From JAKLIX01 sp964605655 (lineage in GTDB: Bacteria; Bacteroidota; Bacteroidia; Bacteroidales; CAIXZF01), in assembly GCA_964605655.1 (NCBI GenBank), contig CAZSDK010000012.1, positions 1-64,000 of the forward strand: a DNA stretch of 64,000 bases. Reading direction: 5' to 3'. The position numbers and the translations under genes were made by a program. The notes under the pieces are model-generated. The model had not been told where the DNA came from and made no database searches. It saw only the letters and a list, made by a program, of their open reading frames with translations. This document shows, piece after piece, positions 16,131 through 23,029 of this stretch (its first letter is position 1; each line of letters opens with the position of its first letter).

Positions 16131-16925
16131 TTATGAGGACAAAGATACGGAGTTCTTCTGAGAGTCGTCACCTGAAACGGAGGTCCATATCATCCAGGAT
16201 CGTTCTGCCTGCCGAACGAGCATTTCATACCCATTCTTAGTCCTGCAACCCTTGATCTCACCCGATCTGAGGAATTCAGTCAGTGGCGGGTTATAGACCA
16301 GATCATACAGAAGGTGGTCTGAATGAAGCGAATGAATCAGATGTCCTGGTAAAGGATTCCCAGGATTTCCCTCCTGACCCAAAGGCGTGGCGTTGATGAT
16401 CAACTCTGTATTCCTGATAAGATCGGAGTGTACATGATCATAGCTGATAAACCCGTCTCCTGTTTGAGTCCTGCTCACCACGAGGAAAGGGATATTCAGG
16501 TCTTTCAGTGCCAGGGCCACTGCTTTTGATGCTCCTCCCGAACCTAAAATGAGGGCAGATTTTATATCCCTTGTGAGTAATGGTACCAGTGTTTCATTAA
16601 AGGCAGGGACATCGGTGTTATACCCTTGCAGATGAATGCCGTCCTGGTTTCTAAGTATCCGGATCACATTGACAGCGCCAGTTGTTTTTGCCATGGTATC
16701 CATTGAATCAAGGAAAGGTATGACAGAAACTTTATAGGGTTTGGTCACATTCAGCCCTGCCAGGCTGGGAGTGTTCAGGACCAATCCGGGCAACAGATCG
16801 ATAGATTTGATAGGGAATAGTTGATAATCAACCTCTTTGATAGATTCTTTTTCAAATTTTCTTGAGAACCATGCTGGTGACCAGGAATGTTCCAGCGGAA
16901 AGCCTATCAGTCCATAGATGATCAT
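16131..16925 (-). CDS. aroE: Shikimate dehydrogenase
   Basis: AroE reduces 3-dehydroshikimate to shikimate with NADPH, step four of the chorismate pathway. The 264-residue protein shows the substrate site EHSWSPAWF (S-x-S-P variant), the catalytic Lys in GLNVTKPYK, Asp in YNTDVPAF, the NADP motif LGSGGASKAV and the late segment NGYEMLVRQAERSW. It begins three bases after the TPR gene ends, and is likely translationally linked to it. Confidence 0.95.
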   Translation of the reverse strand: MIIYGLIGFPLEHSWSPAWFSRKFEKESIKEVDYQLFPIKSIDLLPGLVLNTPSLAGLNVTKPYKVSVIPFLDSMDTMAKTTGAVNVIRILRNQDGIHLQGYNTDVPAFNETLVPLLTRDIKSALILGSGGASKAVALALKDLNIPFLVVSRTQTGDGFISYDHVHSDLIRNTELIINATPLGQEGNPGNPLPGHLIHSLHSDHLLYDLVYNPPLTEFLRSGEIKGCRTKNGYEMLVRQAERSWMIWTSVSGDDSQKNSVSLSS

Positions 16926-16928
16926 GGG

Positions 16929-18332
16929 CTACTTTCGATGTTCTTCAATAATGGCAAGAAGAGAGGTGTTTTGTTTAAGTTCCGGGAAATAGTCGAACAG
17001 GTACTGGTGCTTGGAAAAGTCTTTATCCAGTGCCTGGTGGACCTGTGAATATGCCTCGGCAACATTGCCTTTCATCCACAGGCAGGCAGCCAGATGATAG
17101 GGGAGGACGGTATTGTCGGGCAGGTACAACACAGCATCATTGAGAACTCTGATGGCTTCTGCCATCAGGTTGTTGTTGGCATACATCCAGCCTAAGAGCT
17201 CATAGATTTCCTCATCATAGGGGTCGATGCTGAGTGCTTTCTCGAGCATTTCTATACCCTGGCTGTGCTCCCCGTATTCATAAAGCAGGTCGGCATAATG
17301 GAAGAGATAGGTGGGATTGTTGGGTTCGAGTTCGTTGGCTGTTTTCATGAATTCCAGGGCTTCCTTTCTCTGGTCGAGCAAGTCATAAACATTTCCTGCA
17401 GCAAGGAAGGCATCACTGAATTTATCGTCAATCTCAATGGCAGCAAGATAGTTATCCAATGCATCCTGATACGCTTCCAGTTCTTCATAGCATTCGCCGA
17501 TGTAAAACAGTACCATTGCCTCAGGTTCTTCGTAGTTCAGGGTCTCCCGGTAACATTCAATAGCTTTGGCATAAAGTCCGAGGTTGGCAAATGAATTGGC
17601 TTTATTGAAGTAGGCAGAGGAAAAGGTCTCATCAATAGCAATAACAAAATCATAGGCTTCGATGGCCTTTTCAAAGAGACCGTTGGTGTTGCAAAGGACC
17701 CCCAGGCAGAACCATGCCGTTCTTGAATAAGGGTCCCGGTCAATGAACTGTTCAAAAAATCGTATCCCTTTGTCCAATTGATGGGTCACCTCATAACAAA
17801 ATGAGATTTCGTATAAGGCATTTTCGTTGGTGGGGTTTAACTCAATACTGAGTTTCAGATGGTCAAGGGCTTTGTGATAGTTACCAAGGTTCTGGTATTC
17901 GAAGGCGATCAGCGAATGGATCTCTTCGGCGTTTTCTGCACGGGGCAGGATCTTTTTAAATACCTCAATCGCTTTCTCAGGCTGTCGTTGCCGGCTGAAG
18001 ATCCCGGCCCTGGTCAACAGGATATCAAGGTTGGTGGGATCGAGTTTTTCGGCATTCTCAAGAATATTAAGAGCCTCCTCCGTCTTATCGGTATATTCCA
18101 TCAGCTGGGCCTTTCTGATGAGAAACGCCGGTTGGAGCGGGAATTGGGTAAGCGCAAGGTTAATGGCTGCTTCAGCCTTTCCCGGGTTGTCCCTTTCCAG
18201 ATAAAAGTCAATGATCTCCTCGAAATCCTCCGAATCAAAGAAATAATGATCCTTCAAGCCTAACATTCCTTCGAAACGTTCAATCAGGTCTCTGATCTCC
18301 TGGTCTTCCCACTGATCAAAATCTTCTGTCAT
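16929..18332 (-). CDS. Tetratricopeptide repeat protein
   Basis: The 467-residue cytosolic protein is built almost entirely of about 12 TPR-like helix pairs (for example PGKAEAAINLALTQFP, EKAIEVFKKILPRAENAE, YAKAIECYRETLNYEEP, SQGIEMLEKALSIDPYDEE). The N-terminus is acidic, with no signal peptide. TPR arrays mediate protein-protein contacts; the partner is unknown. It is the first gene of the aroE-trmD unit, with a -7 element TATTTTTG at 18351-18358 on the reverse strand. Confidence 0.9.
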   Translation of the reverse strand: MTEDFDQWEDQEIRDLIERFEGMLGLKDHYFFDSEDFEEIIDFYLERDNPGKAEAAINLALTQFPLQPAFLIRKAQLMEYTDKTEEALNILENAEKLDPTNLDILLTRAGIFSRQRQPEKAIEVFKKILPRAENAEEIHSLIAFEYQNLGNYHKALDHLKLSIELNPTNENALYEISFCYEVTHQLDKGIRFFEQFIDRDPYSRTAWFCLGVLCNTNGLFEKAIEAYDFVIAIDETFSSAYFNKANSFANLGLYAKAIECYRETLNYEEPEAMVLFYIGECYEELEAYQDALDNYLAAIEIDDKFSDAFLAAGNVYDLLDQRKEALEFMKTANELEPNNPTYLFHYADLLYEYGEHSQGIEMLEKALSIDPYDEEIYELLGWMYANNNLMAEAIRVLNDAVLYLPDNTVLPYHLAACLWMKGNVAEAYSQVHQALDKDFSKHQYLFDYFPELKQNTSLLAIIEEHRK

Positions 18333-18350
18333 GACAGATCAAATAATCTG

Positions 18351-18358
18351 CAAAAATA
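18351..18358 (-). promoter_or_regulatory. -7 promoter element (TATTTTTG) of TPR-aroE-trmD operon
   Basis: Reverse-strand TATTTTTG matches TAnnTTTG, 18 bases upstream of the TPR gene start, in the intergenic region it shares with divergent glmM. Confidence 0.5.
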
Positions 18359-18375
18359 CATCTTTTCCTGTAAAT

Positions 18376-18450
18376 ACTCTTAATCTTCACGGAGTGGGAC
18401 GATAGTCAGAGCCTGCACAAGCTTCAGTCGGAATCTCCGGGATTAAGAGT
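18376..18450. repeat. Inverted repeat in the TPR/glmM divergent intergenic region
   Basis: ACTCTTAATC (18376-18385) and GATTAAGAGT (18441-18450) are perfect 10-bp arms. Inner GGAG (18391-18394) and CTCC (18435-18438) extend the fold. It lies between two divergent promoters, so it is not a terminator; it could be an operator pair or a small structured RNA. Confidence 0.4.
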
Positions 18451-18478
18451 CCTGATAACATGATACTGTGATAGAATA

Positions 18479-18528
18479 ATCCCGATTAATCTAATCGTTC
18501 ATTACGTTCCTTATGAATTAATCGGGAT
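18479..18528. promoter_or_regulatory. 12-bp inverted repeat upstream of glmM promoter
   Basis: ATCCCGATTAAT (18479-18490) and ATTAATCGGGAT (18517-18528) are perfect 12-bp arms separated by 26 bases. The right arm ends nine bases before the glmM -7 element, so a protein bound there would cover the upstream promoter region. Confidence 0.45.
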
Positions 18529-18536
18529 AATCCTTC

Positions 18537-18544
18537 TATTTTTG
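18537..18544 (+). promoter_or_regulatory. -7 promoter element (TATTTTTG) of glmM
   Basis: TATTTTTG matches TAnnTTTG and ends 17 bases before the glmM ATG. Confidence 0.5.
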
Positions 18545-18560
18545 TACCAAATACTATTCG

Positions 18561-19961
18561 ATGGCTTTGATCAAATCCATTTCAGGGATACGGGGTACCA
18601 TAGGAGGCTCAGCTGAAGCAGGACTTACCCCACAGAATATCGTCAGTTATGTGAGTGCTTTTGCCACCCTCATCAGGCAGCAGTGTCCGGATCACCGGGG
18701 ACCCGTAATCATTGGGAGGGATGCCCGGGTTTCGGGTTTCATGGTCAGGCAAATCGTTACGGGAAGTTTGCTTTCCATGGGCATGGATGTAGTGGATCTG
18801 GGCTTGTGTACCACTCCCACTGTGGAAATGGCTGTTATCGGGTTAAATGCGTCAGGAGGTATCATCATTACTGCCAGTCATAACCCTTTTCACTGGAATG
18901 CGCTCAAATTTATCAACGACAGGGGCGAGTTCATCTCTGCTGCGGATGGTGAGCTGCTGCTGACTTTAGCTGACAAGGGCGCTTTCTCTTATACAGAAGC
19001 AGATAAACTGGGTACTTTGACCCATCATGAGGGAATGTTGGAACACCATATTCAAAAGATCCTGGATTTGCCTCTTGTGGACGAAAAAGCCATTCGCGAT
19101 GCCCGGTTCACAGTGGCGGTTGATGCGATCAATTCAGTGGGAGGAATCGCGGTCCCGGCGCTGCTCAGGGCTCTTGGCGTGGACGATATCGTCGAGATCA
19201 ATACTCATCCTGATGGGAAATTTGCCCATAACCCTGAACCACTGCCGGAGAATCTGGAGGAACTTTCCTCTAAGGTAGTCGAAACCAAATCCGCGCTCGG
19301 AATTGCAGTAGATCCTGATGTGGACCGTCTTGCCCTGGTGTGCGAAAACGGGTCCATGTTTGGAGAGGAGTTCACCTTGGTGGCCGTAGCCGATTATATT
19401 CTAAAACATCGACCCGGCCCGGTGGTTACGAACCTTTCTTCGACAAGGGCTCTCAAGGAGGTCGCCAGGAGCCATGGTCAGGATTTTCATGCCTCTGCAG
19501 TGGGGGAAGTGAATGTGGTTACCATGATGAAGGAGACCGGGGCCGTGATCGGTGGTGAAGGGAACGGAGGCATCATTCTTCCCGATTTGCATTATGGGAG
19601 GGATGCCCTCGTGGGAATCGCATTATTCTTGTCCCATCTCGCCCTCAGCGGGAAAAAATGCTCCCAGCTCCGTGATACTTATCCTGATTATATCATCTCC
19701 AAAAACAGGATCACCTTGTCACCGGAGATGAATGTCGACTGCATTTTACAACAGATGAAGGAGCGTTATTCCCAACACCCGGTCAACGAGGTCGATGGCC
19801 TCTGGATAGAATTCGGGAATGAATGGGTGCATCTGAGAAAATCAAATACGGAACCTTTGATAAGGATCTATTCGGAAAGCGATTCGCAGGCTAAGGCCGA
19901 GGCCCTTGCCAGGAAAGTCATAGAGGATATGAAAGAGATTATCAAGGAACAATGTAGTTAA
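18561..19961 (+). CDS. glmM: Phosphoglucosamine mutase
   Basis: GlmM interconverts glucosamine-6-phosphate and glucosamine-1-phosphate for UDP-GlcNAc, peptidoglycan and lipid A. The 466-residue alpha-D-phosphohexomutase shows the opening SISGIRGTIGG, IGRDARVSG, the phosphoserine loop TASHNPFHWNALKF, the metal loop DPDVDRLAL, the sugar loop GEGNGG and the phosphate-binding RKSNTEPLIRIYSE. In Bacteroidota this subfamily is assigned to GlmM; phosphomannomutase activity cannot be excluded. The RHH-like gene follows 11 bases after. Confidence 0.88.
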   Translation: MALIKSISGIRGTIGGSAEAGLTPQNIVSYVSAFATLIRQQCPDHRGPVIIGRDARVSGFMVRQIVTGSLLSMGMDVVDLGLCTTPTVEMAVIGLNASGGIIITASHNPFHWNALKFINDRGEFISAADGELLLTLADKGAFSYTEADKLGTLTHHEGMLEHHIQKILDLPLVDEKAIRDARFTVAVDAINSVGGIAVPALLRALGVDDIVEINTHPDGKFAHNPEPLPENLEELSSKVVETKSALGIAVDPDVDRLALVCENGSMFGEEFTLVAVADYILKHRPGPVVTNLSSTRALKEVARSHGQDFHASAVGEVNVVTMMKETGAVIGGEGNGGIILPDLHYGRDALVGIALFLSHLALSGKKCSQLRDTYPDYIISKNRITLSPEMNVDCILQQMKERYSQHPVNEVDGLWIEFGNEWVHLRKSNTEPLIRIYSESDSQAKAEALARKVIEDMKEIIKEQCS

Positions 19962-19972
19962 GCTGCTATATC

Positions 19973-20254
19973 ATGCCGGAAACCAGGAAGAAGAAGAAAA
20001 GCCGGAAAATCAAATACCGGAAGGTCACCTTCAAGCTGACAGACAAACAGAAGAAGCTCATTGAAAAGGTATGCAGGGCAAAGAAAACCACACCGACCCG
20101 GTTGATGAAAGCTGCCATCAGGGAGTACCTGTCTCATTATGCCAGGAGTGCCTCAGAGGAAGATTATATCAGCGAGAACCAGCTTCGTCTGTTCGACGAT
20201 GATCTGTTAGACGATCAGGAAGTGGAAAACCCTTCTGAGTCAGATGTAGCCTGA
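19973..20254 (+). CDS. Small basic protein, ribbon-helix-helix-like
   Basis: The 93-residue protein begins with a Lys/Arg-rich tail (RKKKKSRKIKYRK). The strand KVTFKLTD and two helices QKKLIEKVCRAKK and TPTRLMKAAIREYLSHY follow, the layout of a ribbon-helix-helix DNA-binding domain. The C-terminus is acidic. No family name can be given from sequence alone. It sits 11 bases after glmM and is probably co-transcribed; a DNA-binding role is inference. Confidence 0.7.
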   Translation: MPETRKKKKSRKIKYRKVTFKLTDKQKKLIEKVCRAKKTTPTRLMKAAIREYLSHYARSASEEDYISENQLRLFDDDLLDDQEVENPSESDVA

Positions 20255-20303
20255 GCTCCCCTCATCCTTCCACCTTCACTTTTCCCTTGTCCCCTCAGTT
20301 TTC

Positions 20304-20915
20304 CTACTTTCCTTCATACGGTACCCTGCATAGGATGGAACGCCCCAGGGTGATCTCATCGGTGTACTCAAGTTCATTACCAACAGAAACACCGCGGGCA
20401 ATGGTAGAAAGTATTACGGGCGAACCACTCATTTTTCGGTAGATATAAAAACTGGTGGTGTCCCCCTCCATGGTTGCCGGTAAGGCTATGATAAGTTCCT
20501 TTATATCAGGTTGCTGCGACCTGGAAATCAATGATTCTAAGGTGAGATCTTCCGGGCCTATGCCTTCCATCGGGGAGATCACTCCGCCCAGGATATGATA
20601 CAATCCCCGGTATTGCTGCGTATTCTCTATTGCCATCACATCCCTGACATCCTGCACCACGCATAGGGTGCTGCGGTCCCTTTTGGGATCGGAACATAAT
20701 TCACAAGTTTCGTTTTCAGAAACATTAAAGCAAACACTGCAGTACCTGACCTCTTTTCTCATCCTGATCAGTGAGTTACCTAGTTTGTCAACCTCTTCTT
20801 CTCTTTCCTTCAGGAGATGCAAGACCAGTCGAACGGCTGTCTTCCTCCCGATGCCGGGTAGTTTACTCAGTTCATTGACAGCGGATTCAAGAAGTTTTGA
20901 GGGATAGGTATTCAC
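20304..20915 (-). CDS. recR: Recombination mediator protein RecR
   Basis: RecR works with RecO (and RecF) to load RecA on SSB-coated gaps. The 203-residue protein shows a helix-hairpin-helix (LSKLPGIGRKTAVRLVLHLL), the zinc finger CSVC...CELC, and a Toprim domain (STLCVVQDVRDVMAIE, IIALPATMEGDTTSFYI). Translation starts at GTG 20915. It is a single gene, convergent with the RHH-like gene and divergent from the MORN-repeat gene. Confidence 0.96.
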   Translation of the reverse strand: MNTYPSKLLESAVNELSKLPGIGRKTAVRLVLHLLKEREEEVDKLGNSLIRMRKEVRYCSVCFNVSENETCELCSDPKRDRSTLCVVQDVRDVMAIENTQQYRGLYHILGGVISPMEGIGPEDLTLESLISRSQQPDIKELIIALPATMEGDTTSFYIYRKMSGSPVILSTIARGVSVGNELEYTDEITLGRSILCRVPYEGK

Positions 20916-20930
20916 AATGGCCGGTTTTTA

Positions 20931-20938
20931 TAATTTTG
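20931..20938 (+). promoter_or_regulatory. -7 promoter element (TAATTTTG) of MORN-repeat gene
   Basis: TAATTTTG matches TAnnTTTG, in the short recR/YwqK divergent region, about 66 bases before the ATG at 21005. Confidence 0.35.
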
Positions 20939-21004
20939 GAGGATAAATTTAGTTATTCTTTTGCACTTCACTTTCTGTCCCTGGGCATGTTCTCACCTCC
21001 TCCG

Positions 21005-21745
21005 ATGAAATCCTTCCAAACACTGTTTATTATTTTATTCTGTATTCCACTTTCGAGTGTTTTTTCACAACCAGCAGGAAATCAGACAGATTCACTGGGC
21101 AGAAAACAAGGATACTGGAGAAAGATGGAGAATGGGATGATTAAATATGAAGGCAGTTTCAAAGATGACAAACCTGAGGGGACCTTCAAATACTATTACC
21201 CCGATGGTAAGGTCAAAGCCACCAGTACCTTCAGTGGTAAAGGAACCAGAAGCCAGACAGTCACCTATCATCCCAACGGGAAAAAAATGGCAGAAGGAAA
21301 GTACTTGGGTAATGATAAAGACAGTCTCTGGACCTATTACGATGAAGAGGAAAAGATGATTTCGCAGGTGACTTACCGTTTGGGCAAAAAACACGGGATT
21401 TCACGTACCTTCTATTCCAATGGTAAGGTTGATGAAGAGATCTCCTATGACAATGAGATCAAGGAAGGCGTCTGGATACAGTATTTCTCCAATGGTCAGG
21501 TGAAAACATCAGCCACCTACCGGAAAGGAATGTTGGAAGGGGATGCCAGGTTTTACCATGATAATGGCATGGTCATGGCCTGGGGCAAATATGTTCATTC
21601 TCTGAAACATGGTGTCTGGATATACTACGACAGCAAGGCTAAAATTCTGAAGAAAGAGACCTACCATAATGGAACAAAGATCAAGGATGAGTACATCGAT
21701 AAGCAGCTGGAACAGGAGATGAAGGTCTTAGATACCATTAAATAA
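21005..21745 (+). CDS. Secreted MORN-repeat (YwqK-like) protein
   Basis: The 246-residue protein has a signal peptide (MKSFQTLFIILFCIPLSSVFSQ) followed by about eight MORN/YwqK-type repeats: GYWRKMENGMIKYEGSF, EGTFKYYYPDGKVKA, HGISRTFYSNGKVDEEI, GVWIQYFSNGQVK and GVWIYYDSKAKI. Such proteins are often annotated as YwqK antitoxins because of distant homology, but the signal peptide makes an antitoxin role unlikely here. The start at 21005 is preferred over an upstream frame opening at 20897 that overlaps recR. It overlaps the convergent HAD gene by 18 bases. Confidence 0.85.
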   Translation: MKSFQTLFIILFCIPLSSVFSQPAGNQTDSLGRKQGYWRKMENGMIKYEGSFKDDKPEGTFKYYYPDGKVKATSTFSGKGTRSQTVTYHPNGKKMAEGKYLGNDKDSLWTYYDEEEKMISQVTYRLGKKHGISRTFYSNGKVDEEISYDNEIKEGVWIQYFSNGQVKTSATYRKGMLEGDARFYHDNGMVMAWGKYVHSLKHGVWIYYDSKAKILKKETYHNGTKIKDEYIDKQLEQEMKVLDTIK

Positions 21746-22375
21746 TTCGGGCAGCGCTTCAAGAGAGTCAACCACCGTACATCCGCTTTCTTCCAGCCTA
21801 TCGTGTGACTGATGTCCGGCTGCAACCAGAACACACTGACAACCCAGAGTTTCCGCCACCTCATGGTCATGTAAGGTGTCCCCAACAATCAGGGTTTGTT
21901 CGGGAGAGACCCTGAGTTTGTGAATAATTTTATCTGCCAGGTAAGTTTTTCCATGTGCATAATGGTCATCAGTACCCATGATGACGGAAAAAAAGGAGTC
22001 TATTCCTTTCGATTTCACTGATATTTCGAGGTTTTCATTCTCCATGGCTGAGAGAATGGCCTGGTCGATGCCCCGGTCTTTAAAATGATTTAGTGCGGGA
22101 AGCACATCATGAAAAAGAGAGGCAGCCTGCAGGCGGGCAAGGTAATCATGGATGAACTCCATGGCCACATCGTCGTAAGGCTCTTTAACGAAGTCAAATC
22201 CAATCATTTCATAATATCTGATCACGGGAAAAGTGAATAGTTTCCGGTATTTTTCCAGGTCCATCAGTGGCAATGCCCTCTTTTTAAGAAGCACATTGAT
22301 AGAATCGACACAGATGTCCATGTCATTCAGAAGGGTGCCGTTCCAATCCCAGATGATGGTTTTGATGCCTTGCAT
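21728..22375 (-). CDS. HAD family hydrolase (phosphoglycolate phosphatase-like)
   Basis: The 215-residue protein is a HAD-IA phosphatase. Motif I is WDWNGTLLND (DxN form), the helical cap covers about residues 15-85, motif II is ILSAMEN, motif III includes the Lys in HGKTYLADK, and motif IV is IVGDTLHDHEVA. The WNG rather than FDGT sequence at motif I is a known variant. The substrate is unknown. It starts at the base before the LolA stop, so it is the terminal gene of the ftsK-lolA unit, and its own 3' end overlaps the convergent MORN gene. Confidence 0.88.
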   Translation of the reverse strand: MQGIKTIIWDWNGTLLNDMDICVDSINVLLKKRALPLMDLEKYRKLFTFPVIRYYEMIGFDFVKEPYDDVAMEFIHDYLARLQAASLFHDVLPALNHFKDRGIDQAILSAMENENLEISVKSKGIDSFFSVIMGTDDHYAHGKTYLADKIIHKLRVSPEQTLIVGDTLHDHEVAETLGCQCVLVAAGHQSHDRLEESGCTVVDSLEALPELFNGI

Positions 22376-23017
22376 CTACCGCATGTCGTTGATTTCAGCT
22401 CCTGGGAAGTCAGATGCCTTAAAGATGAACTCGGCATCATTGATTTTCAGGTTGGTCTGAAACTTATTAATGGTATAAGAATAAACACTGCCGTTCTTAT
22501 CGTACACTCCGAAGGTGACGATCTGCAGGCTGGCTTTGTCGATCTCAATACGAACTTTAAAGAACGACTTGCCTTTGAGAGGGATCAGGTCGATGACATG
22601 CAGTTTCTTTCCCTGACGGTTGGTTTCATTGATGTATTTAGGACGGAAGTTGGTGAGATAGGATCCGCTGAAGATCTTATTGGGTGTCACGGCATCCTCA
22701 TTGTCTTCCACGGAGTTGATCTGGACTTCGTTGGCGCTTTTGATAAAGGTCCAGACGGTGTTCTTGTTAAAGATGACCGTTTGTCCGGCAACATTGAGCC
22801 GGTAGTTTTCTCCCTTGATTAGAACGGTGCCTGAATAGGAATCATTCACTTTATTCTTTTTATTTTCAAGTTTATAGGTGAAGTCTGCCTTGATGGTTTC
22901 ATAGGTTTTTGATTTTTTGATCATCTCTTTCAGGATCTGGTCAGCTTTGCTGTCGTTGGCTTGTGCTGAGCTCAGAAAAGGCAAAAAGAACAAAGGAAGT
23001 AGCAGGAGTTTTTTCAT
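22376..23017 (-). CDS. lolA: LolA-like outer-membrane lipoprotein carrier
   Basis: The 213-residue periplasmic protein has a signal peptide (MKKLLLLPLFFLPFLSSAQA) and the LolA fold: DQILKEMIKKSKTYETIKADFTY, then GTVLIKGENYRLNVAGQTVI, a helix-strand middle and a late FKASDFPGAEI. LolA ferries lipoproteins from LolCDE to the outer membrane. Bacteroidota proteins of this family diverge from E. coli LolA, so exact function is inferred. It follows ftsK by 12 bases, an arrangement that mirrors ftsK-lolA of Proteobacteria. Confidence 0.85.
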   Translation of the reverse strand: MKKLLLLPLFFLPFLSSAQANDSKADQILKEMIKKSKTYETIKADFTYKLENKKNKVNDSYSGTVLIKGENYRLNVAGQTVIFNKNTVWTFIKSANEVQINSVEDNEDAVTPNKIFSGSYLTNFRPKYINETNRQGKKLHVIDLIPLKGKSFFKVRIEIDKASLQIVTFGVYDKNGSVYSYTINKFQTNLKINDAEFIFKASDFPGAEINDMR

Positions 23018-23029
23018 GGTTCGTTACAT

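Noticed and set aside
21005..21745. MORN/YwqK protein as part of a toxin-antitoxin pair
   Set aside because: It carries a secretion signal and no toxin gene is adjacent; the name arises from a broad family label.
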